A DNA stretch of 64,000 nt from positions 10,225,042 to 10,289,041 of the forward strand of contig CM037885.1 in the NCBI GenBank assembly GCA_021292165.1, given 5' to 3'. The position numbers and the translations under genes are program-made. The notes beneath the pieces were generated by a model that saw only the letters and a program-made list of their open reading frames with translations, searched no databases and was not told where the DNA came from. Below, piece by piece: positions 1-12,673 of the stretch; position 1 is the stretch's first letter; each line of letters starts with the position of its first letter. Source of the stretch: Shinisaurus crocodilurus (lineage: Eukaryota > Chordata > Lepidosauria > Squamata > Shinisauridae).

Positions 1-552
1 TGTCAGAGAACAGAGGCAGAGGTAGTAGCCAATTTTGGAAACCAGGCTCTCTGTAGGTATCATTTGAATGACGGCAGGAGAGCACAGGGCAGGTGGCGGC
101 TTTCCAGATTCAATTCAGGCATGGCTCCTTTTTTGCTTTTTAAGAGTTGCTGAGCACTGGGAGTTGGAGGGTTGGGGTACAGCAGTGATGGTGGGAGAAG
201 CTACCTCTGCCCAAATTCTCCTTTCTTTGTAGCTGTTCAAGGGGCAGGCAGCTGTGTTCCTCATTGATCTGGCAACCTAATCTCCTTTGGAGGATTGCCA
301 CTTCTTTTTCTAATGGCCCTGCTCGGGTGCCTTTAATAGCAGCCTGATGTGCACGCCTTTTCCTGGCATGGAGATGAAGTGGTGAGAGAACCTTCAGTTG
401 CCACTAAGGCTGTCACCTGATTAAAGAAGACGTAGCCAATTAACCAGATAAAGATTTAAATCAACATGAATTTGCATATAATTAAAACAGTTTTGAAGAC
501 AAAAAGGACCCATACTTTTCTTTGTTTTTAGATAGCGCATGGATATTTTGCT

Positions 553-630
553 GCAGGTGTCATCTTAGAAGAGGCATTGCCTCTACTGTGAGACGGATGA
601 CGGAATGCCTCTTCTAAGAATGGTGCCTGC
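553..630. other. Precursor-like hairpin
   Basis: Perfect 15-bp arms CTTAGAAGAGGCATT (564-578) and its complement (604-618), extended by 11 more pairs with three G-U pairs and one bulge; loop 25 nt. Either a small MITE or a small-RNA precursor. Confidence 0.55.
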
Positions 631-1544
631 CGTCTGCACTTTTTATAACCACTTACATTAAATACAGTTAACTTTTTTTAAAAGTTGCCTGATTCATTAT
701 GGATACCTTCTTCATCAGTAAAAGGTTTTTAACGGATTAGTCTAACTGATTTGTTGATTAAGGGTTGTAGCCCTACTTGCCACTTTTCTCTGTTTCTGGT
801 TGCTGTTAATGGCACAGAAGCAGGGCCATTGAAAAGAAAGTGGCAATCCTGTTTTCTTATTCACAGAGTCTGAGTAATTTCCAATTTATTCTTTTTCATC
901 CCCTTTTCTTGCTCATTCTCAGTATTGTTTTTTAGTTTCTTTCTTTGACCCAGTTTCTCCTTTGTGATTTCATCGCTTCTGTTCCTTCTCTCGCTCATTT
1001 GCTATTTTTCTTTCTCACTAATTTGCTCACTAATTCAGTTCCTCATTTGGAATGTTGCCTGCCTCCCAAATCTGGTTGATGGTGTGTGTCTTTTCTCTCT
1101 TTCTTTGGGTTGTTGGAAACTGCTCCACCTAGAGATGGGAGGCTGTGTGGGGCAGACCCATGCTTGAAGACTATGGAAGCTTGTCTTGGTGGATGAGCTT
1201 GGCTTCTTGTTCTTGCTCAGGGTCTTGAGGTCTATTCATAAAACCATTTTTACGTGCATGTGGCAAGCTGCCAGGATGGGTTTGTGTGTGTGTTTTGTGC
1301 TCTTGTTGAGATGACACTGCGTCTCTCCATGTCAGCCTGGCTCAAGGCCATGTTGAGCTGATGAGCTGCAATTGCAACATGTCAGCCACCGGTTGGCGCA
1401 CTCACAAAACCAGTGGTGTGGCTATGCCAAAAATGGCAGCTCATTGTGGCTTTGCCGGACGAAACTGATACTGTAATTGACTTAAACTGATTTCCGTATG
1501 TAGCATTTGTAATTATCCCCCAAGTAAGGTTGGGGGCCAATATT

Positions 1545-1795
1545 GTCATCTTTCCAGCGTCATCTTTCCATGCCTCTGCCTTCCAGGCATTTGACACCAT
1601 GCGATAAGATTTTTTAATGGGTCCTGGGATTGTTATTGTTGATGGTGCAAAATTGTTTTATATTTTTGCGTGCAAATGGTTTTATATTATGTTATTATAT
1701 TGTATTTTTAGGGTTTTAATCTTTGTAAACTGCCCAGAGAGCTTTGGCTATTGGACAGTATAGAAATGTAATAAATGAAACGAAACGAATGAGAT
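1545..1795 (+). mobile_element. L2-like LINE 3' end
   Basis: CAGGCATTTGACACCATGCG, TTTTTAATGGGTCCTGGGAT and a tail GTATAGAAATGTAATAAATG. Paralogous to 51930-52330. Confidence 0.65.
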
Positions 1796-3136
1796 GAAAT
1801 TGTCTGGCCACCAATCTGGTGGGGGCTTTTCCCTCCCCACCCACTTCTGTAATCCTTGCTGCAGTCCAGAGGATTTGCTTTGTTCCTTTAAATGGCATTT
1901 CCAAAATTTCTGATAATGGAGGTACACTTTTTTGGGTATTAAATTTGGTCATATGCTTCACCCTTACGCCTCAAGGTTTACTTTTAGAGTATGAAAGATA
2001 TGAATTGCTCTTCTCCTGTGTGTCTTCATGAGTCATTCTGATTTGGATGCAGCGACAAAATGGGCAGCTCTTTTGTAGGAAGGGGATTCTTCTGCATCTC
2101 TTCGCCAGGAGTGATTTGAATGATCCAGTCTCACCTGCCGCAGACACACGGCAGAATCACACACACACCCCGCCACCAAGGTGACAAAGCAGTTGATCAT
2201 ACAGAGATGCAGTGGACATCCTCCTCTGGGGGTGGGTACTTTGTGTCCACAGAATCCTTTTATTTCTCCTGATGCACAAGCAATCCTCTCGCAGCTCTTT
2301 AATGCACCCCGGGCACACAGTTTGGGATTTGCTGTTTTAAAACTACTTCATAAGTGGGAGATGCTGCAGCTGTGGCTTCTCCTACCTGCACTGCCAGTTG
2401 AATGTGGCACACACAATTGAGTCCTGCTAGCTACCTACGTGGGGAAACAAAAGATTCAGGGAAGGAACGGATGGGAGAAGCCACATGGCTGCTGCATCTT
2501 CCACTTGGTGTCAAAGCTGGCCAACAGGTTGTGACCTGGCAATCAGAACTGCATTGTTTGACATAACCAGGGTTCGATTTAAATGGGATGGGAGCAGCTT
2601 AATCACGTCTGGATGCCTCAGAGGCAAACAGCTGCGTGTGCTGCTGGTGTTAGTTTTCAGTACCCCACCCTGAAAAGGTGAGGAGGCAAATGACAAGGGA
2701 GACAGAGGGGGAAATTGGGTCCAGCCACTCCAGGCATTGTGCAGGGACTTCTGGTAAAGGAGAGCCTCCTTGTACTATGCAGTGATGTGGCTTCGCCTGT
2801 CGTATGGTTTCCACTTTTACTTTTTCCTGGCCCTGCTCCTGTACCTTTTAACAGCAGCCTGGCTGGCAGAAAATTTAGCATTTTCTTTCTTTCTTTCTTG
2901 GCATGGAGATAAGGGCAATTTCACAGGGTTTGGGCGCAGGGGATTTGGGATAATACTTGAGAGATCCTGTTCTAGGGCATTCGGAAAAAGTTGTTTCCTG
3001 GTAGAATACCTTCTTTGCTTCTCCCTTCCTCCTTTTGTTTCCTTGTGCTTGCATTTCTTTGTTGGCTTCTGTGGTTTCTCCAGCTCCTTTCCATAATTAG
3101 CTTTGCGTGTGCCTGCCTATGTTGAGGGGGAAGATA

Positions 3137-3407
3137 CAGTAATACCTTGGATTGCAAGTAACTTGGTCTGAGAGCGTTTTGCAAGACAAGCAATTTTTTA
3201 ATATACATTTTGACTTGATAAACAAGCGACGTCTGGCAATACAAGTACCGTAGTCACGTAGGGATGTAACCACTTCGCCTCGAGCGGGCGTAGCAGGCCG
3301 AAATCAGCCCCGCTCACACCTGCCAGAGACTCGCTTTGATATAAGAGTGTTTTGGATTACAAGCACGGTTCTGGAACGAATTATGCTTGCAATCCAAGGT
3401 ATTACTG
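3137..3407. mobile_element. Pogo/Tigger-like Tc1-mariner MITE
   Basis: 271 bp with inverted ends CAGTAATACCTTGGATTGCA, flanked by TA (3135-3136, 3408-3409). Confidence 0.85.
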
Positions 3408-4487
3408 TATAGGGAAATAATGAGGGGCTCTGCTCCCCACAACAGGCTTTCCGTAGTATTAAGAGCCAACTTGGAGTGTTGGCCTTTGACATGAAATCAT
3501 ACCACACTCACCCTACATGCCCAAGATCATATCGCTGTACACTGCAGTAATTAATCCAGAAGACCAGCCGTCTCCTGTTTCTGTACTCGCAATTGCTAAA
3601 GTTGCTTTGGATCCCTTCCCTGCTCATATGTATGTGCTGAAAGTGTCGGTTATAGATGGTCCTGTTACCATCCTAATGGTCAGCTGAAGGCCACTGAGGG
3701 ATTGCTAGCCTTTATTTGCATATGTATTTGTTTTCTGTCAACATTCCTGTGCCTTTAAGAGCTGCACAATGACCGGACGCCCAACCGGTAAATCTGCTCC
3801 CACCTTGGATATATTAGTGATGGCAGCAAGCTTTATCTGTTGACTCTCTGCCCTGCAGCTCTTTGAAGGCACAGGGTACTTGGGTAGAGCAGGGTTGGAG
3901 AGATGGCTACCCTGCTCATCCAGGCTTGAAAATCCACCCTTTTGGAGGCTGTTAAAATCCCTAGACGATCTAAATTATGTTGGGGGACAGTTGGCACATT
4001 CCTGAGCTGAGGCCTTGTGCCACTTGCTCTCTGTGGCAAGGGGGAACTGGGCAGCCGGCCCTTCTCAGGGCCTCTCTCTGCACTGGCTGGTCCCCTTCCC
4101 CCTTCGCCTCTCTCTCCCTCTCCATCTTCTCAGGCCCCATTGGAAGTCAAAACACCGCATGGCATGGTGCCAGGGCTATGCAAATGGTGGTGGCTGGTCG
4201 CCATGGCAACGTGTGATTAGCTGCAGATGAATAGAGCGGGGAGGGTGGCCCGGCCGGGCCATGCTGGAGCTGAGAGAGTGGTGCTCTTTCCCCCCTCATC
4301 GAGGTCTGGCACTTAGAGACCATCGTCCTCTCCCCATTCCCTCCGCAGGGAGACCTTTTGTGGGTGCATAGGTGTGGGCTGCTTCAACACAAAGTAACAG
4401 CACGAGGATGCTTTTGCCCTGCTAGTCTCACCAGACCTGTGGTGTTACCACATTTTGTGTGCGTGTCCCTCATACAGAGCATATCTC

Positions 4488-5455
4488 ATAAGAACATAAG
4501 AAGAGCCATGCTGGATCAGACCAGGGCAGCATTCTGTTCATACAGTGGCCAACCAGCTGCCCACGGGATCCCACACAAGCAGGACATGAATGCAACAGCA
4601 CCCTCCCGCCCAAGTTCCCCAGCAACTGGTGTCCATAGGCATACTGCCTCTGATACTGGAGGAAGCATAGACCCAATCAGGACCAGGGCCGGTGCTACCA
4701 TTAGGCCAACTATGCGGCTGCCTAGGGCGCCGAGCTAAAGGGGGCGCCAGGAGCATAGGGCTGGAGGGAGGGAGGGAGGGCTCAAGTGGGAAGGGGGGGC
4801 ACTAAATATCTGATCTTGCCTAGGGCACCCAACTGCCTTGCACCGGTCCTGATCAGGACTAGTAGCCATTGATAGCTTTCCCCTCCAGAAACTTGTCCAA
4901 TCCCCTTATAAAGCCATCCAAATTGGTGGCCATCACTACATCTTGTGGAAGTGAATTCCATAGTTTAATTATGCGCTGTGTAAAGAAGAACTTCCTTTGA
5001 TCTGTCCTGTATCTCCCACTAATCAGCCTCATGGGATGACCCCTTTGGGTTGTGGTATTATGAGAGAGGGAGAAAAATGCCTCCCTGTCCACTTTCTCCA
5101 CACCATGCATTATTTGTACACCTCTATCATGTCTCCCCTTACTCTCTTTTTTTCTAAGCTCAACAATCCCAGCTGCTGTAACCTTTCCTCATAGGGGAGT
5201 TGCTCCAGCCCCTTGGTCATTTTAGTTGCCCTTTTCTGCACTTTTCCCAACTCTACAATGTCCTTTTTTAGGTGCAGTGACCAGAACTGTACAGAGTATT
5301 CCAAGTGTGGTCGCACCATAGATTTGTCTAAGGGCACTATGATCTTGGCAGTTTTATTTTCAGTTTCTTTCCTAATTATACCTAACATGGAGTTTGCCTT
5401 TTTCACAGCAGCCGCACACTGGGTCGACATTTTCATCAAGCTGTCACTATATAGA
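4488..5455 (-). mobile_element. CR1/L3-like LINE fragment, second family
   Basis: Read on the minus strand it encodes the C-terminal part of a CR1-type ORF2 (VRPHLEYSVQFWSLHLKK, RATKMTKGLEQLPYEERL), then a conserved 3' UTR ending in TCTTCTTATGTTCTTATG. It is interrupted by a 168-bp hAT element at 4684-4851. Confidence 0.85.
4684..4851. mobile_element. hAT MITE inserted in a CR1 LINE
   Basis: 168 bp, ends CAGGGCCGGTGC and GCACCGGTCCTG, perfect 8-bp duplication ATCAGGAC (4676-4683, 4852-4859). The same family occurs truncated near 23266 and 41790. Confidence 0.9.
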
Positions 5456-5861
5456 CTTAAGCCTGTGTAAAAGTCATTCTCTTTCCCTAGGGAACCCTGG
5501 GAACTGTAGTTCTGCGAGGAGTGGTAGGGAAAGTCTCAGCACCTTCACCAAACTACAGCTCCCAAGATTCTTTGGGGAGAAAGGATGTTCTAATGTTTAA
5601 ACTAGTAAAACTCCATTACATATTGGTTGTGTAGCCAATTCCCCAGGATTGCCAACTTTTCAGTCTGGGCTAGAGGAACAAGGCCTGCTGGGCTGTTGCA
5701 GCTCCTGCCTACCTGAAAGAACAGCACGGCAGGAGAAAGAACAACTTGGCCCCATCCATTGGGCAACTTGCTTTCCCCTCCCTGCCAAAAAGAATACTTG
5801 GCCCGAACTGCCAGTTGCCCTTGAATTGCAGAAGTGAGGGAACGCACCTTCTGACTGCTAA

Positions 5862-6155
5862 GGACATAAGAAGCGCCGTGATGGATCAGACCAAATCTAG
5901 TCCAGCATTCTATCTAGTCCAGCATTCTGTTCCCACAGTGGCCAACTAGATGACTGTGGGAAGCTCGCAAGCAGGACATGAGCACCGTAGCACCCTCCCG
6001 CTCATGTTCCCCAGCAAACTGGTATTGAGAGGCATATTGACCCTGGCACTGGAGGTACTGTATAGCTGTCAAGACTGGTTGCCATTGAGAGCCTTATCTT
6101 GCATGCATTTGTGTAATCCCCTTTTAAAGCCATCCAAGTTGGTAGCCATCACTAT
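5862..6155 (-). mobile_element. CR1/L3-like LINE 3' end
   Basis: Same 3' end as at 4488 (GATCAGACCAAATCTAGTCC, then CAGTGGCCAACTAGATG), 5' truncated and more diverged; runs directly into a Sauria-type SINE tail. Confidence 0.8.
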
Positions 6156-6157
6156 AT

Positions 6158-6388
6158 CTTTTATTTATTTATTTATTTATTTATTACATTTATACCCCGC
6201 CTTTTTTCCTGCAAGGAACCCAAGGCGGCTTACATAATCCTCCTCCTCCTCTCCATTTTATCCTCACAACAACCCTGTGAGGTAGGTTAGGCTGAGAGTC
6301 AGTGACTGGCCCAAGTCACCCAGTGAGTTTCATGGCTGAGCAGGGACTAGAACCCGGATCTCCCGAGTCCCAGTCCAACATTATTTAA
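6158..6388 (-). mobile_element. Sauria-type SINE, antisense
   Basis: TTTATTTATTTATTTATT, then TTTATACCCCGCCTTTTTTC, CCTGTGAGGTAGGTTAGGC and the inverted B box (GAACCCGGATCTCCCGAG). Confidence 0.87.
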
Positions 6389-7308
6389 CTTACTTTTTTT
6401 TTTGCCTTTCTTTTTCTCCCCCACCCCCTTTTGCAGTTTTATTTTGTTGAAATTTACAATAAAAAATCAATCTTAAAAAAAAAACCCCAACCTTACACAC
6501 TCTGCCACAAACCGGAGAAACCAGGGCTGATGGGTCAGCAGCAGCATCTCTGTCCAAGCAAGGCCCCCAGCAAGACAAGATCAGCCTGCCCCCAGCTAGA
6601 TATACTAAGTGCCCATTTGCAACTCACCACTTTGTTCTGGCATCATCAAGCTGGTCTTCTTCCTCTACCTTTCCCCTCCTCTACCCCTCTCCTTTGTGTG
6701 TCTTGCCTTTTTAGTCTGTAAGTTTGAGGCAGGGCCTATCTCTCATTGAACTTTTTTTTTAAATTTGATGTGAGCTCCTTTTATCCCACTGAAAACAGGA
6801 AAAAAATGCAATATAAATAAATAAACTGACCAATGTAGCTGTGCCTGTAATAACAGTGAGATGTGCAGACATTAGCAAATGAGAATGTTTATCTCTGTGC
6901 TGTGAAAAGCGTCACCTGCTTATTCCTTTACCGCAAACTGCTGTTGAAGGCACAATAGCAGATCAGACCATTTGTTTCTGATCAGTTGGCAAACCTAACC
7001 ATGTTGCAGCCTATAGACAGCACTGTTGTAGGACCGATAGTCTGAAGGGGGAGAGGGCAATCGAGCTTTTGAACCCCAACAATGTATTTCCTCTCCAAAA
7101 AGGGTTGCCATCCTTTTCTTCTGTCATGGCTCCTGTGTCTTTAACAGCACCATGACAGAAATTCAATAGGTCAAGCTCTCCCTATCACTCCAGCTCTGCA
7201 CTGAGAAAAGCTGCAGCTGCTAAATATATTAAAAGTTACTGCGTATGCCACATTGACATCCTGTGTGTGTGTGAAGCTACTGATAAAGGTGCGCAAGCAA
7301 ACCAGGCT

Positions 7309-7478
7309 ATAGATTTCATAGATCATAGAGTTGGAAGGAGCCTACAAGGCTATCGAGTCCAACCCCCTGCTCAGTGCAGGAAACTAGAGGAGGGGTCTCC
7401 CATCCAAGTAATAACCAGGCCTGACCCTGCTTAGCTTTCCATGCTCAGACAAGCTGAGCCAGCGTGAGCCACAGGCCT
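7309..7478 (-). mobile_element. 5S rRNA-derived SINE, antisense
   Basis: ATAGATTTCATAGATCATAG tail, CR1 block, then GGTCTCCCATCCAAGTAATA and GACCCTGCTTAGCTTTCC (inverted 5S promoter), ending GAGCCACAGGCCTG. Confidence 0.85.
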
Positions 7479-8048
7479 GTACTTGGGGGTCAGCTGACAA
7501 CCCTAACTGTGATGTCTTCAAGGGGCAGCGCTGTCATGACACAGGAACTCTGCCAAGGGGTGAGGGAAAGGTGTTAATCCATTTTTGTAGTGTGGTTTGG
7601 AGAATGTTCCTAGCAATGGGGGAACGGATAGAGCTGAGATAACAGAAGCGATGCCACCTCTGGCAAACACTGCCTATTTTTGGTTGGCACTTGCTGATTC
7701 ATTATAGATGTGTGCCGAGGTAAAATTGCCTATTGCCTGGCAATGAAATTGGGCCTTTTTTAGTTTTGTTTTCTTTAAGCCTGGCTCTGAGACTGAGGGT
7801 ACTTTGCAAGGAATCCAGAGTTTGATCGGAAGGTCTTGTCTGTAGCAGATAAGATGAGTGATGTAGGCCAAGGCCATGAGGGAGGAATTCCAGTGATGTG
7901 AGAGGGAGACAAAGTTACCACTTGGGCTGGGTCAAGTGGAGTGTAGCTGGGGTTCTCCCATCCCCACCCCCTTGGTTATCTAGCTGATGCAACAACGCAG
8001 AGTTTAATTTTGCAGTTCACTACTTCAAGATGTGGTGATGGCCACTGG

Positions 8049-8650
8049 TTTATTTATTTATTTATTTCATTTCTATACCGCCCAACAGCCGAAGCTCTCT
8101 GGGCAGTTCTCAGTAATTCACAAAATACAAAACTCAGATACAATAAAATACAGCATAAAATACAGATACAATAAAATACAGCACTAAAATTCCAATAGGC
8201 AAAATTTTAAACAGTTTAAACAGCTAAAACAATTTCAGTTAAAAGAAAACCAGACCTGTTAAATCAGCTGACATGTCCCATCATATGCCATTAAATGTCT
8301 GGGAGCAGAGGACAGTCTTAACCTGACGCCAAAATGATGACAATGTTGGTGCCAGGTGGGCCTCAGTGGGGAGACCGTTCAAATATCAGGGGGCCACCAC
8401 TGAGAAGGCTGTCTCCCTTGTTGCCACCCTCCAACCCTCCCTTGGAGGTGGCACTTGGAAGAAGGCCTCAGATGTAGATCGTAGCGTCCGGGTAGATTCA
8501 GGCTGGGAGAAGCGTTCTGTCAGGTATTGCAGTCCCAAGCTGTGTAGGGCTTTATAGGTTCAAACCAGCACCTTGAATAGGGCTCGGAAGCATACAGGCA
8601 GCCAGTGCAAGTGGGCCAGAATTGTTCTTATACAGTTGGGGCTTTAAAGA
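8049..8650 (-). mobile_element. LINE 3' end, antisense (L2-like)
   Basis: Starts with (TTTA)n and TTCTATACCGCCCAACAGCC, includes TGTAGGGCTTTATAGGTTC and GCAGCCAGTGCAAGTGG. Class uncertain. Confidence 0.6.
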
Positions 8651-9039
8651 TGGATTAGAGAACTCCATGGAGGATAGGTCTAACAAAAGCTATTAGCTGT
8701 CATCCCTAAATGGAACCTCCATATTCAGAGGCTGTATATCCCAATGAATACTAGAAGCCAGGGTGGCGCTGTGTCCTACTTGACAAAGGACATTCCTCTG
8801 TTATAAATAAATACATAAATAAAAATAAATATTTGAAGGGCTGTCTGGTCCGAGCCCAGTTTAAAGATTAAAGAGCCTTAAGAAGGGAGGGCAGCAGGGG
8901 TCTCGAAGTTGCCCATCAGCAGCGAGCATCTGGACAGCGGACTGAGCGAGCACACAAGCCACCTACCTGGTCACAGTCTCCCACACTATGGTGAGATGTA
9001 CTATATTGCTGTTGAAACTATAGTAGTGATCTCTAAATT

Positions 9040-9177
9040 TGCAAAGCTAAGCAGGGTCAGGCCTGGTTATTACTTGGATGGGAGACCCCCTCCTATAGTT
9101 TCCTGCATTGAGCAGGGGGTTGGACTCGATAGCCTTGTAGGCTCCTTCGAACTCTATGATCTATGAAATCTATGAAA
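9040..9177 (+). mobile_element. 5S rRNA-derived SINE with CR1 tail, 5' truncated
   Basis: Starts at GCAAAGCTAAGCAGGGTCAG, continues TACTTGGATGGGAGACCCC and ends with the TATGAAATCTATGAAA tail. Confidence 0.83.
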
Positions 9178-10204
9178 CTCTACCTGTAAATTAGCATATG
9201 CAAATCTCAGTTCTCTTTTGCCCTCTTTTTTGGGTGTGTGTGTGATGTGTAAGTAGCCACCATACCAGATGCTGAGGATAAAACAAGATGGCAGGCCCTG
9301 CTTATTATCAGCCTGTAGAACAGAGGTGGGCAACTTCCATGGGCTGCTAAACGGCAATTTTGAAAGGGCAGTTTTACTTTAAAGCAAGGTGCGTGGGGAG
9401 CATGCACCGTGTTTGGAAGCCGAGTTACACTTCCAGAAGCCCCCTCAGAATGCAATTCTGCTTCTGTGCCTTGTTTTAATGCAAAATTGGCTGCCACCGC
9501 AGTGGCATATTTGGTGGCAGCACTTAGAGCACAAAGGGGGGGCGGCATGTTGCTCACCCATGCTCTAGAGTAGACTCATATAGGTGGCTACTGTTCGAAA
9601 CAGAATGCTGAACTAGATGGATTTTGATCTGATCCAGCAAGGAAATTCTTATGTTCCCAAGAACTTTTTTTTTTTTTTTAATACAATCGGTGGGAAATGT
9701 ACACATTGTGTTGAGCTCCCCACATCCATGCTACCACGCTTCGTGCCCTTTGGAGAAAAGAGTACTAAGATGTCTTTGTAATATTTGCTCCATTTAGAAA
9801 TCTTCAAGCAGAAGAAAGTGGAGGCAAAGGGCAGACACCCCTACAAGGCAGCCGATGCCCCGAGTCAGAGCACTTTGAGCAGTCCAAAGGCTTCACTCCC
9901 ATTTTCAGCCAACTCCAGCTAGAATGTCTCTGCTCTCTTTCTGCCCATTCCAGTTGCCAAATGGCTGTTTTTCACATCTTTTGAGATGCACATCTGTTCC
10001 TGCCCCTTAGCTGGAGGGCTTCATGTCACCTTCTCTAAATTCTAATGGGTATCTCATTCAGAAAACCCCAGAGAGATTCCTAACTATCAGGAGATTATTT
10101 CATACGCATTACCTCTCATTGTTGAAACATTCACTAGCTATCTGCCTACCAAAAGAGTGATGGCAATGGTAGCATCATAACACCATGTTTAAACAGTATA
10201 AGAT

Positions 10205-10545
10205 ATGAAATCCAGCCCATTTGAGGTCTCAATCTGGCCCTCTGGGGTTTGCCAGATGGCCATGCCCCCTTGCCCCCCCCAGGCCCCCCCCAGCCCCCCC
10301 CCCATTTCCCTGACTACCAACTGTTTTGAGGTCTCCTGGGATTTGTGCAGGTTTTTTTCCTATTCTAAAAGGTTGAAATGCCACTCCTGTGGCTTAATTA
10401 ATGGCAGCAAGAGCTTTAGGCTAAATTATGCTGGCATTTTTGGTCCTGCCCCTTTTGCCTCACCCACCACTGGAATGCAACCCCCCCATTTCTCCGGAAT
10501 GGAATTTGACCCTTGGGCTGAAAGGGGTTCAACATCTGTGGGTTG
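10205..10545 (+). mobile_element. hAT-like element related to 23358-23732
   Basis: Shares the TTCTAAAAGGTTGAAATGCC, CCTGCCCCTTTTGCC and GACCCTTGGGCTGAAAGGGG blocks. Contains a C-rich tract; directly precedes a CR1. Confidence 0.75.
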
Positions 10546-10549
10546 GGGT

Positions 10550-11790
10550 TCCACATCCTGCCAGACTAATCTGATCTCATTTTTTGATCGGGTACCCTCC
10601 CTTGTGGACTGTGGGAATGCTGTGGACATAATATATCTTGACTTCAGCAAAGCTTTCGACAAAGTGCCTCATGATATCCTGATTAGCAAGCTAGCTAAAA
10701 GTGGGCTGGATGGAACAACTATCAGGTGGATCCACAGTTGGCTACAGAATCGGACTCAAAGAGTGCTTATCAATGGTTCCTTCTCAAACTGTGGAGAGGT
10801 AACGAGCGGGGTACCGTAGGGCTCGGTCCTGGGCCCAGTGCTATTCAACATTTTTATTAATGACTTGGATGAGGAGGTGCAGGGAATGCTTATCAAATTT
10901 GCAGATGACACAAAGTTGGGTGGAACAGCTAATACTCTGGAAGACAGAAACAAAATTCAAAGCGATCTTGATAGGCTGGAGCGCTGGGCCGAAAACAACA
11001 GAATGAAATTTAATAGGGATAAATGCCAAGTGCTGCACCTAGGGAAAGGAAACCAAATGCACGGTTACAGAATGGGGGACACTTGGCTCAACAATACTAC
11101 AAGTGAGAAGGATCTTGGAATTGTGGTAGATCACAAACTGAATATGAGCCAGCAATGCGATGTGGCCTGCAAAGAAGGCAAATGCTATTTTGGGCTGCAT
11201 TAATAGAAGTATAGCTTCCAAATAGCGGGAAATGATAATTCCCCTTTACTCAGCACTGGTTAGGCCTCATCTCGAGTACTGCATCCAGTTCTGGGCACCA
11301 CACTTTAAGAAGGATGTAGACAAACTGGAGAGAGTTCAGAGGAGGGCAACAAAAATGATTAAGGGACTGGAAACAAGGCCCTATGAGGAGAGAATGAAAG
11401 AACTGGGCATGTTTAGCCTTCAGAAGAGGAGACTGAGGGGAGATATGATCGCACTCTTCCAGTACTTGAAGGGTTGTCACAAAGAGGAGGGCCAGGATCT
11501 CTTCTCCACCATCCCAGTCTGCAGGACACTGGAATAATGGGCTCAAGTTACAGGAACCCAGATTCCACCTAAACATCAGGAAAAATTTCCTGACTGTTAG
11601 CGCAATAAGACAATGGAACCAACTACCTAGGGAGGTGGTGAGCTCTTCCACTCTGGAGGCATTCAAGGTGCGGCTGGACGGCCATCTGTCGGGGATGCTT
11701 TGACCTGGATTCCTGCATTGAGCAGGGGGTTGGACTCGATGGCCTTGTAGGCCCCTTCCAACTCTACTTTTCTATGATCTATGAAATCAG
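10550..11790 (+). mobile_element. CR1 LINE, 3' half of the reverse-transcriptase ORF and 3' tail
   Basis: The + strand encodes the palm of a non-LTR reverse transcriptase: YLDFSKAFDKVPH, then FADD at 10898-10909 (catalytic YxDD-type motif), then [12 protein letters not shown] and [11 protein letters not shown] in another frame. An in-frame TAG at 10817-10819 and a frameshift near 11165 break the frame, so this copy is dead. The 3' end (about 11700-11785) is the CR1-type tail GGTTGGACTCGATGGCCTTG, the same tail carried by the 5S-like SINEs in this window. Confidence 0.9.
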
Positions 11791-12192
11791 GTCTCACGTT
11801 TATGGTCTGATAGTCCCCGCTGTTATTGCATGGGCTTGGGGAGAAATGTTCTTATTTGGGCCTCTTAAAACAGCTCCAATGAAATGAGAACTGAAATATG
11901 CAAGGTTGCTATTAATTCAGGGCTGCCTTATAACCACACTCTTGACTGAAGAGCCGTGCAAGTGACTTCTTAACGAAGAGCAGGGGAATAAAATATCAAC
12001 AGGGATTCTGAAAGTGTTCCTGAGCATACATTCTTTCTTTCCCCACCTCCCAATATTGTGTCTCCAGTGGAAGCTGGCGGATAAAGTTGTGGGGAGCCAA
12101 GTGTTGTTTTCCAGCCTTCGCTATTTAGTCACAATCAGGGAAGCTTGTTTCTCTCAGCCTTCTTGGTTGCAGACATATTCTGGTGTCATATA

Positions 12193-12415
12193 CACAGGGG
12201 AGGGGCCATTGCTCAGTGGCAGAGTACATGCTTTGCATGCAGAAGGTCCCAGGTTCAAACCCTGGCATCTCTAGCTGGGGCTGGAATAAAAACTCCTGCC
12301 TGAAACCCTGGTGATCCTCTGCCTGTCCGTGTCACCATCTACTGGGCTAGATGGACTAAGGGTCTGACTCAGTATAAGGAAGCTTCCCATGTTCCTCTGT
12401 GTTCCATGTTAATCC
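12193..12415 (+). mobile_element. tRNA-derived SINE, second type
   Basis: Head with GCTCAGTGGCAGAGTACATG (A-box-like) and AGGTTCAAACCCTGG (B box), then CTCCTGCCTGAAACCCTGG and a tail GGGTCTGACTCAGTATAAGG; ends next to poly-A. Not a functional tRNA gene: there is no acceptor stem closure. Confidence 0.82.
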
Positions 12416-12673
12416 AAAAAAAAAAAAAAAAAAGTAACACGTCTCAGTTCTGCCCTTGGGATCGCTGATATGGCATCTGAATGTGCGTGTCTCGGGACAT
12501 TGTGTTTTCCTGTGATGTGTCCAAGGACATGCTGGGAGCAGTCTGCACCTCACTTCCCGGTTTTGTCGCATGGAAAAAGAAGTACGGTACTTTTTGAAAG
12601 AGAAAAACAAAGCAAAACACAAAGGCAGTCATGCTGGACATGAGAAAAATTCCAAAATCCATATACTCTAATC

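Noticed and set aside
10205..11537. Long open frames as a cellular gene
   Set aside because: The protein motifs are those of a CR1 reverse transcriptase, with stops and a frameshift; the first part is a hAT-like repeat.
12193..12270. tRNA gene
   Set aside because: A and B boxes belong to a SINE head; no cloverleaf closure, and the same sequence recurs with a common non-tRNA tail.
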